Of a stretch of 64,000 bases of DNA, positions 12,606 through 26,689 are shown piece after piece (positions within the stretch are counted from its first letter, which is position 1; each line of letters opens with the position of its first letter). Under the pieces are notes generated by a model that made no database searches, was not told the origin of the DNA, and saw nothing but the letters and a program-made list of their open reading frames with translations. The DNA is from Helopsaltes ochotensis. Its lineage: Eukaryota > Chordata > Aves > Passeriformes > Locustellidae. The position numbers were made by a program, and so were the translations under genes. Location of the stretch: positions 310,001 to 374,000 of the forward strand of contig VXBM01000339.1 in NCBI GenBank assembly GCA_013400155.1. The letters are read 5' to 3'.

Positions 12606-15600
12606 TCTTTCGTTCAGAGAATTAGTTGGGTTTTGTGCGGTCCTTTGGTACTATTAATGAAGGATTTCCTCTGCAATTTAACTCATCTCTCCCTCTTTGC
12701 ACAAAAAATCCTCACTACACCAGGAACCTTTCTTTGCAGAGTCAGATTTGCTGTTTTTCATTAGGAGCTGATGAATGTAAAGCCGAGATTTTCCCTGAGA
12801 ATCTGGAAGTGAAGCTGAAATCACTTCAGTGAAAAGTGAGCCAGCATGGTGAGTTTTATATCCCTAAATTAGCACTGAAGAGAAGGGGAAAACTTAAGAA
12901 GTAATTTCACAGAAAAGCCTCAGTGTGCTAGTGAGTAGGAAAATAAAATATTCTTCATCCATGAATCATGCTCACTCCTGGAGAGAAGAGATAGATACTT
13001 ATTGCTCTTGCCATTTACCCTCTAGCCAGCTGTCTGAAGAAGAGTCATGCACCTATAGCCACATGTTGAAAATATCTTCTCTGCTCTCTCGAGTTCTCAT
13101 AAGGCTAGAACAGAGAAGAATTGTGAAGGACTTCATTATTCTCCCCATTTAATTTTGCAAGATGCCCTTTAGTGCTTTTGCTCTGCGGTACAGCAGAGTC
13201 ATTCTGATTGATGTATGCATCTGGTGGACACCAAAGTAAGGCTACCATTACTAAGAAATACTGACTTTGAAGTCATGAATTACAAAAAGAAGAAAGAAAG
13301 CAGTAAGACCATTTTGAAAATAGGAAGTAGCAATGCTTACTAGTTTAGCAGATATAACACAGAAGGAGAACACCAAAAAGCAAATACACCATCCCCCCCA
13401 CCGCCCTCAAAGTATGGGACTCTAGTGCCAGCAAGCACCAATTCAGTCTTATCTCCTATGGATACAGTTGGATGCAGCAGCAGGAGTGTTATTTTCTCCC
13501 TGCATGATACGAGTCACTTCCACAGGAGACAATATGCAATCCTAAGAGCTAAGCGCTAGGTGTTTCATATTTGCTGAATCTCTTGCTTTGAGTCATTGAT
13601 TTCTTCACATCGAATCTCATCTCTGGCCCAGTTAGTGAGCCATTAAGTGAGGAGTCTACTGTGTTGATGAAATAATAATTCTGTTTACAGAGTGCCTTCT
13701 CACCAAGGCACTGTAGGTGCAGCTTGCACTGTCTGCTTAATTCACCCTCTTTTAATAATTAAACCTTTTCTACCTAATGCCTTTGTGACAAACTGAATTC
13801 TTGTGTGAGCTTCAACCAGAAGAAATTGCAGAGAGGCTTCCTGGGGAGCAGTTCCTAGAAGGTTGCACATTTGTTTGATGCCAGAGCATACTTTCTTCCA
13901 GAATGAGGAAAAGTAATTTCAATTCTCATTGTGTTGTCCCCAAACACTTTCTCTGAAGGTGATAGGCTACCACAGTAGATGACTAGTTCTGGTGGCATTA
14001 TCCTACCTGTGAACTGTTTGCTGAAAGCTACTGGGTGTCCTGGTGTCTGGCTGCTGACAGAGGGTTGGAGCTCTTGGAAGGGTCAGCAGACCCCCAGGAA
14101 AGGTGTTGGTTGAAAGCAAATATCATCAACCAAACAGCACCCATGTGGCACCATTGCTGGTATGAAGGCAGGGGAGCAGCTAACACTTACAGTCTCCTCA
14201 AAACATGCATTTGAAAATATTTTCCTAAGATTTTTACTTTGCTTTTGTCACAAAAGGCAAGGCTAGAAGATAGTTTGAGAGCTCTTAAGACAAATCCTTT
14301 TGTGCCTTTCCTACAGATGCAGGTAATTGCAGAGAGATTTGGGACTTGTCTAAGTCAGATCCTGCCCATTAAAAATATATCTCAGTGTTGGATTTGACAT
14401 GCAGTGTTGACATCCTTCTTTCTCTAGTAAGTCAGATGATATGTTTAGCAGACAGCTACTTTGACAACTTTCCTTCAGAGAAGCTGGAGGAAAATGCTGA
14501 AAATTTCCTGTAGCTTTTGACATTTTATGTGCTTGCTGGGCTAATCTTTGTAAAATCCTGACATTGGGAGGTCACTTACTGATACCAGAGGCAAATGCAA
14601 CTCCAGAGATTGCATTTCATTGCAGTTAGGGAGCTGGACTTCCTGTTAACAAAAAAAATTGTCTTACATTAAAGGGAAAACAGACTTACCAGCTTCTGAA
14701 CTTTTATACCAATTCTGCAAGATCTTTTTAAATCTATAATTTCTTTCCATTAGAAGAATCACCTGAGAAAATCTTTCAAGAAATTATCAAACAAATACTA
14801 TTTCCTCTTCATAGTTTAAATTACATCTTGAATGATTCCCTACACAGTTTTCTTTACTTTCTCCTTTCACTTTGCTGCACTTCCTTCTGTATTTCAAATA
14901 GTTGAGTAGCTAAACACCCATATTATGTGGTAGTGACTAACTCCTCATACAGACCCTGAAGCCATTATGAAGAGTTATTGAAAAAGACTTGAGCTGCCTA
15001 TGTGCTCATTCAGAATGAGATGAAAGCCAGACAAGAGCCTTGTAGAGGGAGTCAGTCTGGATGTCTCATTGTATCACCTCCCACATTAATAGGAAGCACC
15101 TAGAGTGGGATCTCATCAGTTTTCTGGAAGCCTTCTGACTGCTTACTGTGAATATATTTTTTCAAAATAATTCTTTTCCATAGGGTGTAAAATATCTAGT
15201 TTGTTTTCATTTGTATTTGTTTGAAGAACACCAATGCATATACCATATTTTACTTGAATATCTGAGGAGAGTGTTTTGCTTGCTTGCAGTTATACAATTT
15301 TTAGGGACACGTGTAATAAAATGTCCATGTGTTTTGGGAGAGTTCCAACCATGAATATTTCTAGTGTGTCTGACATCCGTGTCTCTGGTAGAAGACACCT
15401 TCACTGAAGGTGCAAGTAGACAAAGAGGCTTCTTCTCACAAAATTAGCCGTAATGAAAAGTGATTATCTATTGAGGTACGGGGATTTATTTTGTTAAATG
15501 GCTTGGTCATGTTTGCCCTCTAGTGGCAGTGAGTTTGCAGCTGATGGACCCCCGGAAGCGGCCAAGAGGAGCAGAAAACATCACTAATGGATTTATTTAT

Positions 15601-16826
15601 CTCTGTTGTTTGTTTTATGGGTCTGTCTATTTATCAGCCTCTCCTGTGAGCATATAACTGTACAGGGAAGGCTTCTTCTCACCTAGAGGTCAGGGTGAAG
15701 TGTGAGTAAACCTATTTCCTGCTGCTCCATTCCCTCAAGGGTAAAACCATAGCAGAGATCACCAAGTCTCTTATCTAGAAGGTAAATGTAGCAGCAGCTG
15801 CTTGGAGCAGAGGGGGCTGCAGTTTGGTTTCCTGAGGGTTTGCTGTAGGAATCTGTTCAGCTTGTTGAGACACACTTGATTATGTAGTGCTTTCCTGACA
15901 ACCCTGCTTACTGACTAACAAGGGAAAAATAAACCCTACAAATAGCATAATGCAGAATTCAGGCAAAGAGAAGAACTTAAAGTAGGAAAGGTCTTTTCAT
16001 AGGAAGGAAATCTTCTGGGGAGGGAGGAGGGTAATGAAAGCCAGTAGCTGTGAAATTGCTGTGTGATCACCAAGCAAGAAAAGTGCTTGGTTTGTCATTC
16101 AGAAAAATTATTGCAGTTTTCGGTCTTGAGACATTAGAATAGTAAAGGCAGACTGCCACACATTTTATTTCTCATATACTATTTTAAAAGATCTATCAAC
16201 ATTTTTGCAGCAGAAGAAATCTTTTTCCTTTCTTCCTTAGGTGCATATTGATGTGGAGGAAAACAGCAAGGCTCATGTTTTCAGTGTTAGTGCAACTACA
16301 GAGGAAATGGTTTACATTTAAGGATGATGTAATGAGGAAATTACCAGGTATTTTCCTGAGGGGCTGACTCTGGGTGATCCCACTCCATCTGTATTCCAAA
16401 CATCTATGACTCAGGGCCATTGGTTTTTAAAAAGCACTATTTATTTCCGTCTTGATTGCCTTAGGAAGAAGTGCTTGTACAACAGTGGAAGTGTAATGCG
16501 AGCCTTATTGGATGAGAGACTTCCCAAGCTAAAATATGAGTTTTGGCAGCTTGGCTAAACAAATACGTTTCCAGCTAGCAGTTGTGAAAATCTCACACTG
16601 TCTCCAGCCCAGAGGTTATGCAAATGTAAGCTGTTGTGGCACTGCTTGTCTCTTCTGTTCCATATGGAGCTGCACTTAAAAGGGGACTTGATGACTGGAA
16701 CAATGGTGAAGGGATGGACACAATTGCAGGAAATATTTCTGTTGCTGTTACGGGGCCATTGAGGCATAGAGTCCTGATCACTGATTTCAGAACAAATCAG
16801 ATGCATACATAAATAATTAAAAAAAC

Positions 16827-16853
16827 CTCCTTTAAAATGAGACTTTAAAGGAG
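16827..16853. repeat. 10-bp inverted repeat
   Basis: CTCCTTTAAA at 16827-16836 and TTTAAAGGAG at 16844-16853, with a 7-base spacer. A perfect stem; no function is suggested by context. Confidence 0.75.
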
Positions 16854-17329
16854 AAACAAGCTCAGGAGGAGCAAAAACTTATGCATTTCAACCACTCTTG
16901 GAAAACATGCTGAAAACATGCAGCAGGTGAGTGAAGGTGACAGTCAAATGTTTGTACCATAAAGGAGTTACCCTTAGAATTGATAATAGAAGCTGTGAAA
17001 GGAATGAGAAATCCTTCTAAATTATTTTTATACTTACACTGACATGATATAGAGCCACATTATACTCTGAGATATGATTCTCCTTGGCCAGGACAGAGTT
17101 TACTCTGTAGGTGTTTGTTCATGTAAAGCTGCAGATTTGGTAGAACACAGATCACAGAGTTTGCCTGTGCCTATAACCTAAACTATGACCTTTAATTCAG
17201 CCATTCTGTGCCTACTCATTAAGAGAAAGCTGAAACGGGATACCAAAAAATGTGCAAAAATTTAGAGCTTTGAGCTTCAGATCCTTTGAGAATATAAATG
17301 AAATAACTTAATCACAACACCCCCAAAAA

Positions 17330-17690
17330 GCTCCTCTGTCCCCTGCCCGAGCGAAGAAGGTGAGGCACAGAGCAGCCTGCAGGTGCTGCAGAAGGAATCC
17401 ACTTCCCAGGGCAGCCTGGGGCCGTCACATCGCGCCTCGCTCTGCGCGGGAGGGGCATGGCCGCATCCCAGAATTTCTCATGAGTGGAGCAATCCATTTT
17501 GTCGGTCTACCAGCTGGCCAAAAGGTGGGGGCAGTGCCAGGTTCCCTGTCTGCCTGGTGCTAACCAGCTGGCCCTGGGCATGCTTAGGAGCCTGCAGAGC
17601 CAAGCTGAAGGCAGGAGGCAGCACAGGGGAGTTGGCTGCTAGCTGGCCTCGGAGCTGGCAACCTCACCCAGCCCAGGAAGCGGTGTAATC
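17330..17690. other. GC-rich patch, overlapping open frames
   Basis: A second GC-rich segment, with CpGs at its left part (ccgtcacatcgcgcctcgct). Frames are open on both strands but have no recognisable product. It could be a small regulatory island or an old repeat; nothing in the sequence decides this. Confidence 0.35.
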
Positions 17691-18830
17691 CGTATGGCTG
17701 CAGCTGGGGAGCTGAGCACTTGGCAAAGGGGGCAACCTGCCTGCCAGATTTATTTTGGTCTGTCAGGCAAGGTCACCAATTAATTCCTCTGGAGCATTTC
17801 AGTTCGGTTGCATTAGGATTTTCCAATGTGAAGCTGTAGTGTTGTAGAGACTGATGCCCAGCTTCACAGAGGAAAGAAAAAGACTTAGATACAGTGCAGG
17901 TGCTTATGCTAAAGACTGAAATCCTTAGTACTCCTTTCTATACCTTTAAATAGCAAAAGTCTTTCACTGCCTAATTTTCACAAGCTGTAGAGCTTTCCAG
18001 TATCCTAAAAAGCAGCCTTACCTTTGCTCAGAAATGGTGGAAAATCTGCAGGGCTCAGTCCCTTGTCATGTGTACGATATGAAAAGTGCCACACAACTTG
18101 CTCTTCCCTCCATACTCCACTTGTGATTTTGCCTATGCCTATTTTCATACACTGATTTAACAGGTTGAGCAATCATCTCAAGGAGATGTGAGCGTCCTTC
18201 CCTGGCCCAGCATCCCCAGCTATGTTTCAGAATGGGCAGTGTCTGTGCTCAAACCTAGAAGGTGATTTCAGGTGTGGAAACCTGAGCCCAGGGAGCCCAG
18301 GGCCCTGTGAAATGGGGTGTGTATGGCGACATCTTCAGCATTTCCTGGTGAAGTTTTGGTAGGTATTGTGCTGGAGGGAAAGATGCCTTAGATCCCACCT
18401 AAAGTGTTTTACTCTCCTTAATAATGGAATTCAGTGCATTGCTCTGGGATGAACACTGTGCTTTGGCTTCAGACACAGGAAAGTCAGGCCTTGTAACACA
18501 GCAACTTGGAATGCAGGGACAACGGGGGCACCATGACTCATGATCAAAAGGAAATGGTGTTATTCCTTAAAGGTGAAATATTCAGAGATACTTGAGTCTG
18601 CAGTAATGCAGGCAGGTTAATGCCACGGTGGGACAAGCACTTGTCTGCCAGTTCTGGCACCAGCCTGAGCCTGTGTTTAGTATCTTATGGCCATAGTGAA
18701 TCTAATTGGTATATCATCCTCCAAATCATGAACAGATCTTGAATACTAATAATTTTGCTTTGACCACAGAAGCAGGAATTTCAGTGGAATTCTAGCATGT
18801 TAGCTTATTCAGCCCAAAATCTTGGCTCTG

Positions 18831-18847
18831 TTTTTTTTTTTTTTTTT
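18831..18847. repeat. T17 homopolymer
   Basis: An uninterrupted 17-base T run in the gene-free flank. Confidence 0.9.
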
Positions 18848-21284
18848 GCTGTAATTATATTTTTTATCAGCTGGCAAAAAACAAAGCATCAAAGCAGCTC
18901 TAATTAGAGTAAGTTGTCAACCACATAAGAGACAGATATGATCATAGTTACACTAGGCATTTAAATATTATTTCATATAATATCTATAAGGAATGTTGAG
19001 TAACTTTTTCTTGTGAAGGTTTAAGAAGATACGTGGAGGAAATTATGTAAAAAAATGGAGATAAATTTGAGGGAGCTAGTCACAACATTTAATGTTTTTC
19101 ACCATTTACTCTGTTTTGAAATTAATTTCATACCCAAGAAAATTTTAAGAGTCATGTAAATGTCCTGAAGCTTCAGTATGAAAAGAAACTGTAATCATTT
19201 TTTCCAAGTGAAACAAAACAGAGATGTGGCAAAAGCCTGAGGATTATTATTTCAGCACCTAGTTTAGCACTGTACTTGTTATAGTGATCCCTGCAGAGTT
19301 TATGCAGGAGTTGGGGTTTGATGGTGCAAGTCTCTAATTAGTATTTTTCTCCTAAGCACTGTCAATTTACCTAAAGATCAAATGCATCAAAGATGGTGGA
19401 AAATATGGTTTTTCAGTAAGAGGAGTCAAGTATATTTGGGTTAACTGCTACTATAAATATTTTTACTTAATTTTGCCTATAGCATGCAGATGACAATTGG
19501 AGTAAACCAAAATAATCCATAGAGATTTTGGATGTTCAAACTTGGGTGTTCTGAACTCCAACCTTGCTTAAAATCAACATCACCTTTAAAACAACTACGG
19601 TGTCCCATATGCCCCTGACTCAGCCTGTTCATGATCACAGATGAGTGAAAGGCACTGCAGATGGGAAGTCCAGAGAGAAGGAGCAAGTTTGCAAAGCTCC
19701 AAAATATATTCAGCTCACTGATATTTTAGCCTGGGATACAATGTGAATTCTGAAGATGCCTGAATGGATGGTGCACAGCTGGAGCAGTGCCTGCTCTCCC
19801 AGGAACAGGGTGAGGGTGTGCTGAGGTGCCTGCATTTGTCCTGGCCAGACCAGTGGACGCATAAATAGGGAAGGGAAACTGGGATGGCAGGAAGAGACAG
19901 GCTACAGGCAATGAAGGGAAAGCTCTGCAATCAGATCTGTCAATACAGATAATTCCTGCTTCCCAAACCCCATCTGAAAGGTAACTTAGTAATATTAGGA
20001 CATAGAAGTGTTTGCTGTGAAGCAAAGTGAACTGCAAGTGAAAAAAAGAGGGATAACCAGATTTTTTCTGTACATTAAGCATTTTCAGGTAGCAAAATAA
20101 CAACCTTCTCACACTGATTCAGGATGAACTGTAAGTACTGTTTTAGAGCAGCTTTGAATTTTCTTAGTAAACTGTTCTTCCAGTACTGCTTGCAGTATAA
20201 TTATTGCCTATCCAGCAATACCAGAAATAAGAATGTCTTATGCAATGTCTTTTTCCTCTGGGGACAACATGAAATGATATTCAGAATGGTACCAAACTGT
20301 AAGGTACTTACAGGAAAAAAAATCACATAGTAATCAAGTGTGGAGATAAGAGGGAAAAACTACCCACCCCAAACCTTGATTGGAATTTATGTGAAACTAC
20401 CTGGAATATATCAGACCTATAAAAAAACCTAAAGGAAAAAAAATTAAACCATTGTAACTAAATAAAAAAGCCAGTAGATGGCATGAGAGACCTTGAGATT
20501 CAACATAAAACTGAGATGGCCACTAATAGCAACTCCTGCAACCTTCTGAGCTGTCTGGTTTTAGCCCTAACTACTGAATTTGCTAGATTCCTGAGGTTTC
20601 TTATTCATCAGCTGCACTTAGATCCGCACAGTACATTTATTTTTAGGGACAACTAAAGTTCATTTAATAACTCATTCAAACATGCTGAGTAAAAGCCTAG
20701 CTCTGTTGAGTTTAACCGTTGGCTTCAGTGGGGTTAGAATTGAAGATGTTATTTTTTTTAATGCTCATGCTGCGGTGCCAGCATTTCATTTCCAGGAGGG
20801 GTCTGGTATTAGTGGTTTTTGTCCTTTCCTATCACACTGCAGCTCCTTTCTCTGGAGCAGAATGATCGTGCTTTCCTGAGAGTACTGTGCCATTTAAAAT
20901 TAGTGAATCAAAAGAGCCAGGTCTGATGGACAAAAGGTTTGTTGTCTTTGTCCAGGATACAAAAAGCTGTGTCTCCAATAGCCTTTCTGCCTGTCTGTAA
21001 TAACACCATCCAATTCTAGGAATAATCTACTAAGGTTTAACCAAACCCGACTGTGAACAAATTAAATGTATTTTTTTTTTCCAAATGTATAGTTATTTTA
21101 CAGTTGGATGAATCTGAAAATGAAAGCCTTCAACTTAGCAATAAAATGTACTCGTGTGGTTAGGAGATCTAGTGGAAAAATTTACTTTTCATTTCTAGAA
21201 TTACTGAAGAACTCGCAAAAGACATATGGGACTATAAATTCATAAGCATTTCTGACTCCATCAAGTAGGTAAGTAGTCATATCA

Positions 21285-21390
21285 TGCAGAAAATGAGACA
21301 CAGAAGTCCCCAGCCTCATGCAAAACCACATTACAGATCTGCAAGGGCAGGATTAGGACTCAAGCCTGGCTTATGCTTAGGTCTGCATCT
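21285..21390. mobile_element. Possible ancient SINE/MIR-like relic
   Basis: The order GAAAATGAGACACAGAAG, a decayed middle, then GGGCAGGATTAGGACTCAAG and CCTGG resembles the reverse complement of an old tRNA-type amniote SINE. No tail or target duplication is visible. It is an impression of similarity only. Confidence 0.35.
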
Positions 21391-23899
21391 TTTATCTGAC
21401 ACTTAAAAAAATACTAGAGTACCATAATTGCAAGATTATATTACTTGGTTACTGCAGTAAAGTCCAGAATTCATTAATACATACAATTCAGAAGCACTAG
21501 GAATGAAAAGTAGAATGCATAAAAGCTCAGCCTGTGTAGTACACATTTTAATACTCGGTACATAGCTTTGGCTTGCTTTATAAGATAGGACAGACATGAT
21601 TTCCAAATGAGGTTTAAATCTGGACTGCAGATATTCTCCCAGATGGGTTGGAAATGCCTGTGTGGTGCATTAGAAATTCCAGAAGGGCTTTTTCACACTT
21701 GTACTGCTAATGTTCTTAATTCCTTTGGCAAAATGAGCTGGTTCTAAGTCTTTTGCTTTGCTGTGCACAGTACCAACCTCAGGCTTCTCTAACCTTCATT
21801 ACATTGTGATTTTACAGCTGCAGTGAAGCCTTTCAGGCAGTCAAAGGCATTCGGCTGTCTCAGCAAGAGGGCACTAACGAACAGGAGTTGGACAGAATGA
21901 AAGCTGCCCCTTCGAAGTGAAAATGGTGAGAGCTGTGTCCCACCCATGTCCTGTGCAGACCAGAGAAAGGTCTCTGCCTGGGCTTTACCAGCGACTGCTT
22001 TCCCCCTGGTTGAGCCTGCACCCCAGCCCAGGCTGCAGTACTGGTGGGGTGATGGTGAGTGAATTTCCTGCCCTGGGAGCAGAATTTCTTCTCTTACTAA
22101 TGGCTCTTTGCTGTTACTAAATCCCTGTTTTAGTAGTTGAGCATGAAACTTCATTTTTCTTCTCTGCCTACTACCTTTGTCTTATCTGAAGTGGTTGACA
22201 GGTGAAAGTTTCTTTTGTAAACAAGTGGATTAAAGAGAGAGGTGTTGGATTAAAGAGGACAGTCTGATCCTATGAAAGTCAATGTCAAATCTCCCATAAG
22301 CCACAGTGAAAACAATACCAGCAAGAAAAGAACTCTCTAGATGTAAGACTAGTGTGATTTTAAGGGAAAGTGGAATGTAATATTTTTCATCTCCCCTCTT
22401 GTTTGAGGTTAAATGTTTTGCAATCTAGCACTTCTGATGAGTTAGTAAAACACAGCTTTTGTACAGGGAGTTTTTGAATACTGCATTACAAATAAAAACA
22501 GGGCAGGAATTCATGTTACTGGTCTTAGTTTGAAGATACATTCATGAAAAAAAGCTTTTGGATAGAGGACTAGCTATTTGCATATGTTCTCAAATACAAT
22601 CACAGATGAAATTAAAGCTGGGGGAAGAGAAAGAGGCAGGTAACTGCCTTTTGCCTTTGTAGGTTATCCCCAGGAGAGAGGCTTGAGAAAGAAGCAGATA
22701 CCCTTGCCCCAGAGTATGCACCAGGCATCTGGTTTGAACAAACTTGTGAGGCCTTACTTCTGGACGTAATGATGTTATGGCTTTACATGGAGAAAAACTG
22801 GGCTTTTTTCTGAAAGTTGATTGCTAGCTGCAACTTGAGAGAGAGTAAAAGCAGTACCTCTTTACATTACTCATGCTTCTGCTCTTGAAAGAAAAGCACT
22901 GAGAAGTGTTATGCTGTAATTGTTCAACTATTTAGTCTTCAATCATCTTTCTGATAGATCAGTTTTTAGTTAGAAAGAAAAGTGTTTTCTTTAATGACAG
23001 TTTCCTGCCAGGGTTTGGGTTCAGCTGTACCTTGCCCATGCTAAGGCTTCTCTTGGAAGAGCGTGCTGGCTGCTGTTGACTGTTATGGAAAACATGCCAT
23101 GGTTCAGTGCACGGCTGATCTGTGACAGGGTGAAGAGATACTGTGCCATTGTGGGGGGGTTTGAAGGTGCCACCTATCCCTGGCCCCCTGGGGTGAGAGG
23201 GAATTACCTTTCTGCACACTGAAAGCTAACAGATTGACTCTTCACTGGTTAAACACAGTCTGACTGTCCTGCTTGTATTTTATTTTAGCTTTACGATGCA
23301 ATTGATCTTACATATCTTTCTATATATTGCTTTTTGGAGTATTTGGAATGCTACTTGATGTATTATTGTTCCCTGAAGTTTTTGAAGCCATCATTTTCAT
23401 AAATATACAATAGGAGATGGTAAAGCAAAAAGAAGTTCCTATTCACACTTTTAGTTAGTTCATGAAGCAACAGCACATCCATTGAAATTTAAATGAAAAT
23501 GGGGACTGTGTCACACACTATAGCTCTCTGGAAAGCTACAGTGGGAGTCTAGCAGTCCAATTCATTCCTTTGTAGAATGTACTAAGGCTAATGGTCTTGC
23601 TGGGAGTAAAATATATTTTTTTACAGAACGGTTCCAGGAACAGACGTTGCTCTTTACCAGAAAACATAAAAGAAAACAAATGCTTACTGTGTCTTTAGTA
23701 TGCTAAATATGAAATTCTTTGCACAATGGAATGTTAGCAGTAGCCGTAATCATGTTTTCCTTTCATCACCTAGTGAACATAATTTTAAGAGCGGACTGCT
23801 GTAATTATATTGCAGATAAAAGGGAGCAGAATTTCTGTATAATGTTATAGTTGGCCTGATTGTTTTGTTGATAGGGAAAAATAAAGAGAGACCATATGA

Positions 23900-24088
23900 A
23901 TACTTATTTAATGAACATATTTATTAAGCAGTGCAGACTGTACATAATGCATTTGACTTTGCAGTGGGCTTATTTTCTCCAAGCACCTTTCTTAATATTT
24001 TACTACAGCTATTATGTTCCCTTCTTATCTGTCCAGCTATTTAATTATTTGTGTAGTATGTCTATAGCACAACACCAAAGAGTTTAGC
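23900..24088 (-). other. VTG1: VTG1 3' UTR (approximate end)
   Basis: Sequence between the stop codon and the expected cleavage point about 10-30 nt past the poly(A) signal. The cleavage site is inferred, not seen. Confidence 0.6.
23920..23925 (-). terminator. VTG1: Poly(A) signal AATAAA of VTG1
   Basis: AATAAA on the minus strand about 165 nt after the stop. An ATTAAA follows eight bases further on (23907-23912). It is the nearest canonical signal found downstream of the stop. Confidence 0.7.
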
Positions 24089-24207
24089 TTAACTACAGCT
24101 GCCAGTGCAGGTACAATCAATGTCAGCATCCACAGACTCCACAACATCCTCAAATGCAGATTTCTTATCGCTGCTTTTCTGCCATTCCAACAGGCTTACA
24201 GCAGTTT
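24089..24207 (-). CDS. VTG1: VTG1 exon 35: terminal exon and stop
   Basis: The last 39 residues plus TAA, 119 nt. The first two bases complete a Glu codon from exon 34. It encodes TAVSLLEWQKSSDKKSAFED, then VDADIDCTCTGSCS. VTG2 ends similarly (TACSCENEECST). It lies 3.0 kb from exon 34, so it is easy to miss. Acceptor cttctgacag|AAA. Confidence 0.93.
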
Positions 24208-26623
24208 CTGTCAGAAGAGCGAAGCCATTGTTAACTAACATCAAGCAAATTAACACATTTCAAAGAAATACTGTTTTGATGGCTGTCAACTCCCTCATCA
24301 AGTAAAGAATGAAATCCTGCCCTCACGACTGACATCTAACTGACTCATTGACTTGGAACAGGATTTTCATCCATGATATAATTACTGTAATACTTCCCTA
24401 AAACGAAAATGAATTACATTTCATGAAGCACAAAGACAAAAGGAGACTGTGAAAGTGCTGGAGGTGGCCCCTGTCAGTGTAAGACCACCACGTACCAATC
24501 CACATCAGATATCACTTATGTTAGTGCTGCATATAACTGAGTACTTCAGCTGACTATTTGTCAAAGTTCATTTCTGAAGGGTAAGCCCTTTGGAGAATTT
24601 TCAGAGGTTCATAAACTTCTAATTAAAGTTTCTCATATATTGTGAAATCTGGCAGAACGTTGTCAGTTGCAGTATTAACCTTACCACATTGCTTTATCAA
24701 CAGCAGCTTGAATAAGCCATATTCCTTAATGCTGAAATAATCTAAATGGAATAATGATACTCATCCTCCCACTAAATATTCCTAGCTAGTTGGAGGCTTA
24801 TCATTGCATCTGGAAGAATATTAGGACATCCATTTAGATTAAGTTTATATAATGAGAATGTGTAAAGCTTTCATAATTTTACTTCCGTTTGTTTTATTCT
24901 TTAGTTGGACAGTACATTTATAATATGCCATCCCTCAACACAGGGAAATATGGCACTGCTGTTATGAGTTCAGGTTGCATCAGTCACTTATCTTCTGAAA
25001 GGTTAACACACTCCGTGGCTAAATTACTGTCCAAAATTAGGCACAGGTTTTGCATAGTAAACTGGATAGTAAATATTTCCCAGAAAGATGTTGGAGATGC
25101 TTCTAGAACATATATATTATGTTTTCAGGCTGTGAAATGGGAAATGCATAAAATGTCTGAACTCTGTTTTTTATATAGATTATGTCTCTTCCTCTTGGCA
25201 CACTGTAGGTCTGAGCACATTCATATCCATGTAGGAAATAATTTCCTTGCAAACTGGATCATGGCTGAGTAACTGATCCCCACGCATAGGCCTTGTGGCA
25301 TGTTTGAAATATGAACCAATATGTGGACTTAAACTTGGAGTGATGCCTGCCTCAGTCAAATTCCTAAGGCCACAGTCTTGCTGATTTGAAGACAACAGGA
25401 GAAATTATGCATTCTTGTACTTCATTTTATCCTTGCTCCACTGGTGACAGTGAGGGGGTCCTTTTTTGAAATAGCAAACTGTCCTGTCTGAATTCTCATA
25501 TAAAGAGTTGAGAAAAAATTCTTAGTCCTGTGCATGCCATGTTCCTAGATTGAGAAAGGTGAAGATTTCTACAGCTTCTATTGCTTCTCCAAGTCATCAG
25601 ACAAAGGAAGAAAAAGAATGGTTTTTTAAGTGCTGGCCTTGCATTCCTATTGATCCTTAGCCTAAGAAAAAGCAATCAATTTGGCAAGCTAAAGAACTAT
25701 AAATGTCATCTTTTTTCTTCCTTCTCCCCCTCCTCCTCTTTTTCTGCTTCCTTTTATAAATAAATAAATAAGGCCTTGATTAGAAGTATTGCAAGCAGAC
25801 TTCCCAGTCCCTGCTTCAGTAAATGAACAAGAGAAGCCTGCAGTTAGTCTGAAAGCAGCACTAGCTGCAACAACTAACATACCTTCTTTCTGATTTTCCT
25901 TTTTTCTCAAACAGTTTTGTGAGAGAATGAGACAGCTTTATTATAGCCTAATATTCTGAGGCAGTGAGTGGTCTGGGGTTATGACACTTCAGAGATACTG
26001 ACTTGGATACACAATAGAAATCTGTGAAACATGGATATAATAAGATTTTGGAGGGATTTTTTGTAGAGGGTGGGTTTTTCTATTTATGAAAGAATGCATC
26101 CATTCTCATTTCACGGAGCCATCAGAAAACTATTAACACTCTCTCCATGCTACCTGTTGAATAGGCTGTTGCAGATATTTGACTATTATAAAAAGATCCT
26201 CTCCACTTTTCTGGGCTGATTCAGCACATTGCAGATATTAATAACACAAGCAAAGTGAAAAGTTCTACACAGAACTTTGTTTAAATTCAGACTTAAAATA
26301 CCCTGTCCTCTCCAGTACTACTCAACAAAGGAGTGTATCTGCTCTAGTGAAACTACACTGGATTATCCCAGCTAAGAATGGATTTAGCCAACAGTGGTTA
26401 ACAGAGAACAAAACACTTCAACAGATACTTCCTAATGGTAGGTTTCCCTGTAAGCTATACAGATAAATAATTAAAAGGCTTCGGAAAGAATGCACCAGAA
26501 ATATCTATAGGTTCCACGCTGTATTGTCCTTTCATGATTATATAACTTGAAACTATGACAGTGCCTCATATCCTGGTATAAATGAAATGAGAAAAAGGCT
26601 TTTGTTTTTTTGTTTCTTCTTTT

Positions 26624-26689
<66 letters not shown>

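Larger units (their letters stand above)
1..23899. other. Intergenic or unannotated flank, no gene supported
   Basis: About 24 kb downstream of VTG1. Short frames on both strands (none above 130 codons) show no recognisable domains, no exon chain with matching splice phases and no biased codon use. The DNA is AT-rich and looks like ordinary avian intergenic or long-intron sequence. Non-coding RNA or an exon of an unrecognised gene cannot be excluded. Confidence 0.6.

Noticed and set aside
24889..25272. 127-codon plus-strand frame in intron 34
   Set aside because: No domain, no codon bias and no supporting splice or promoter context; this length is expected by chance in 64 kb.
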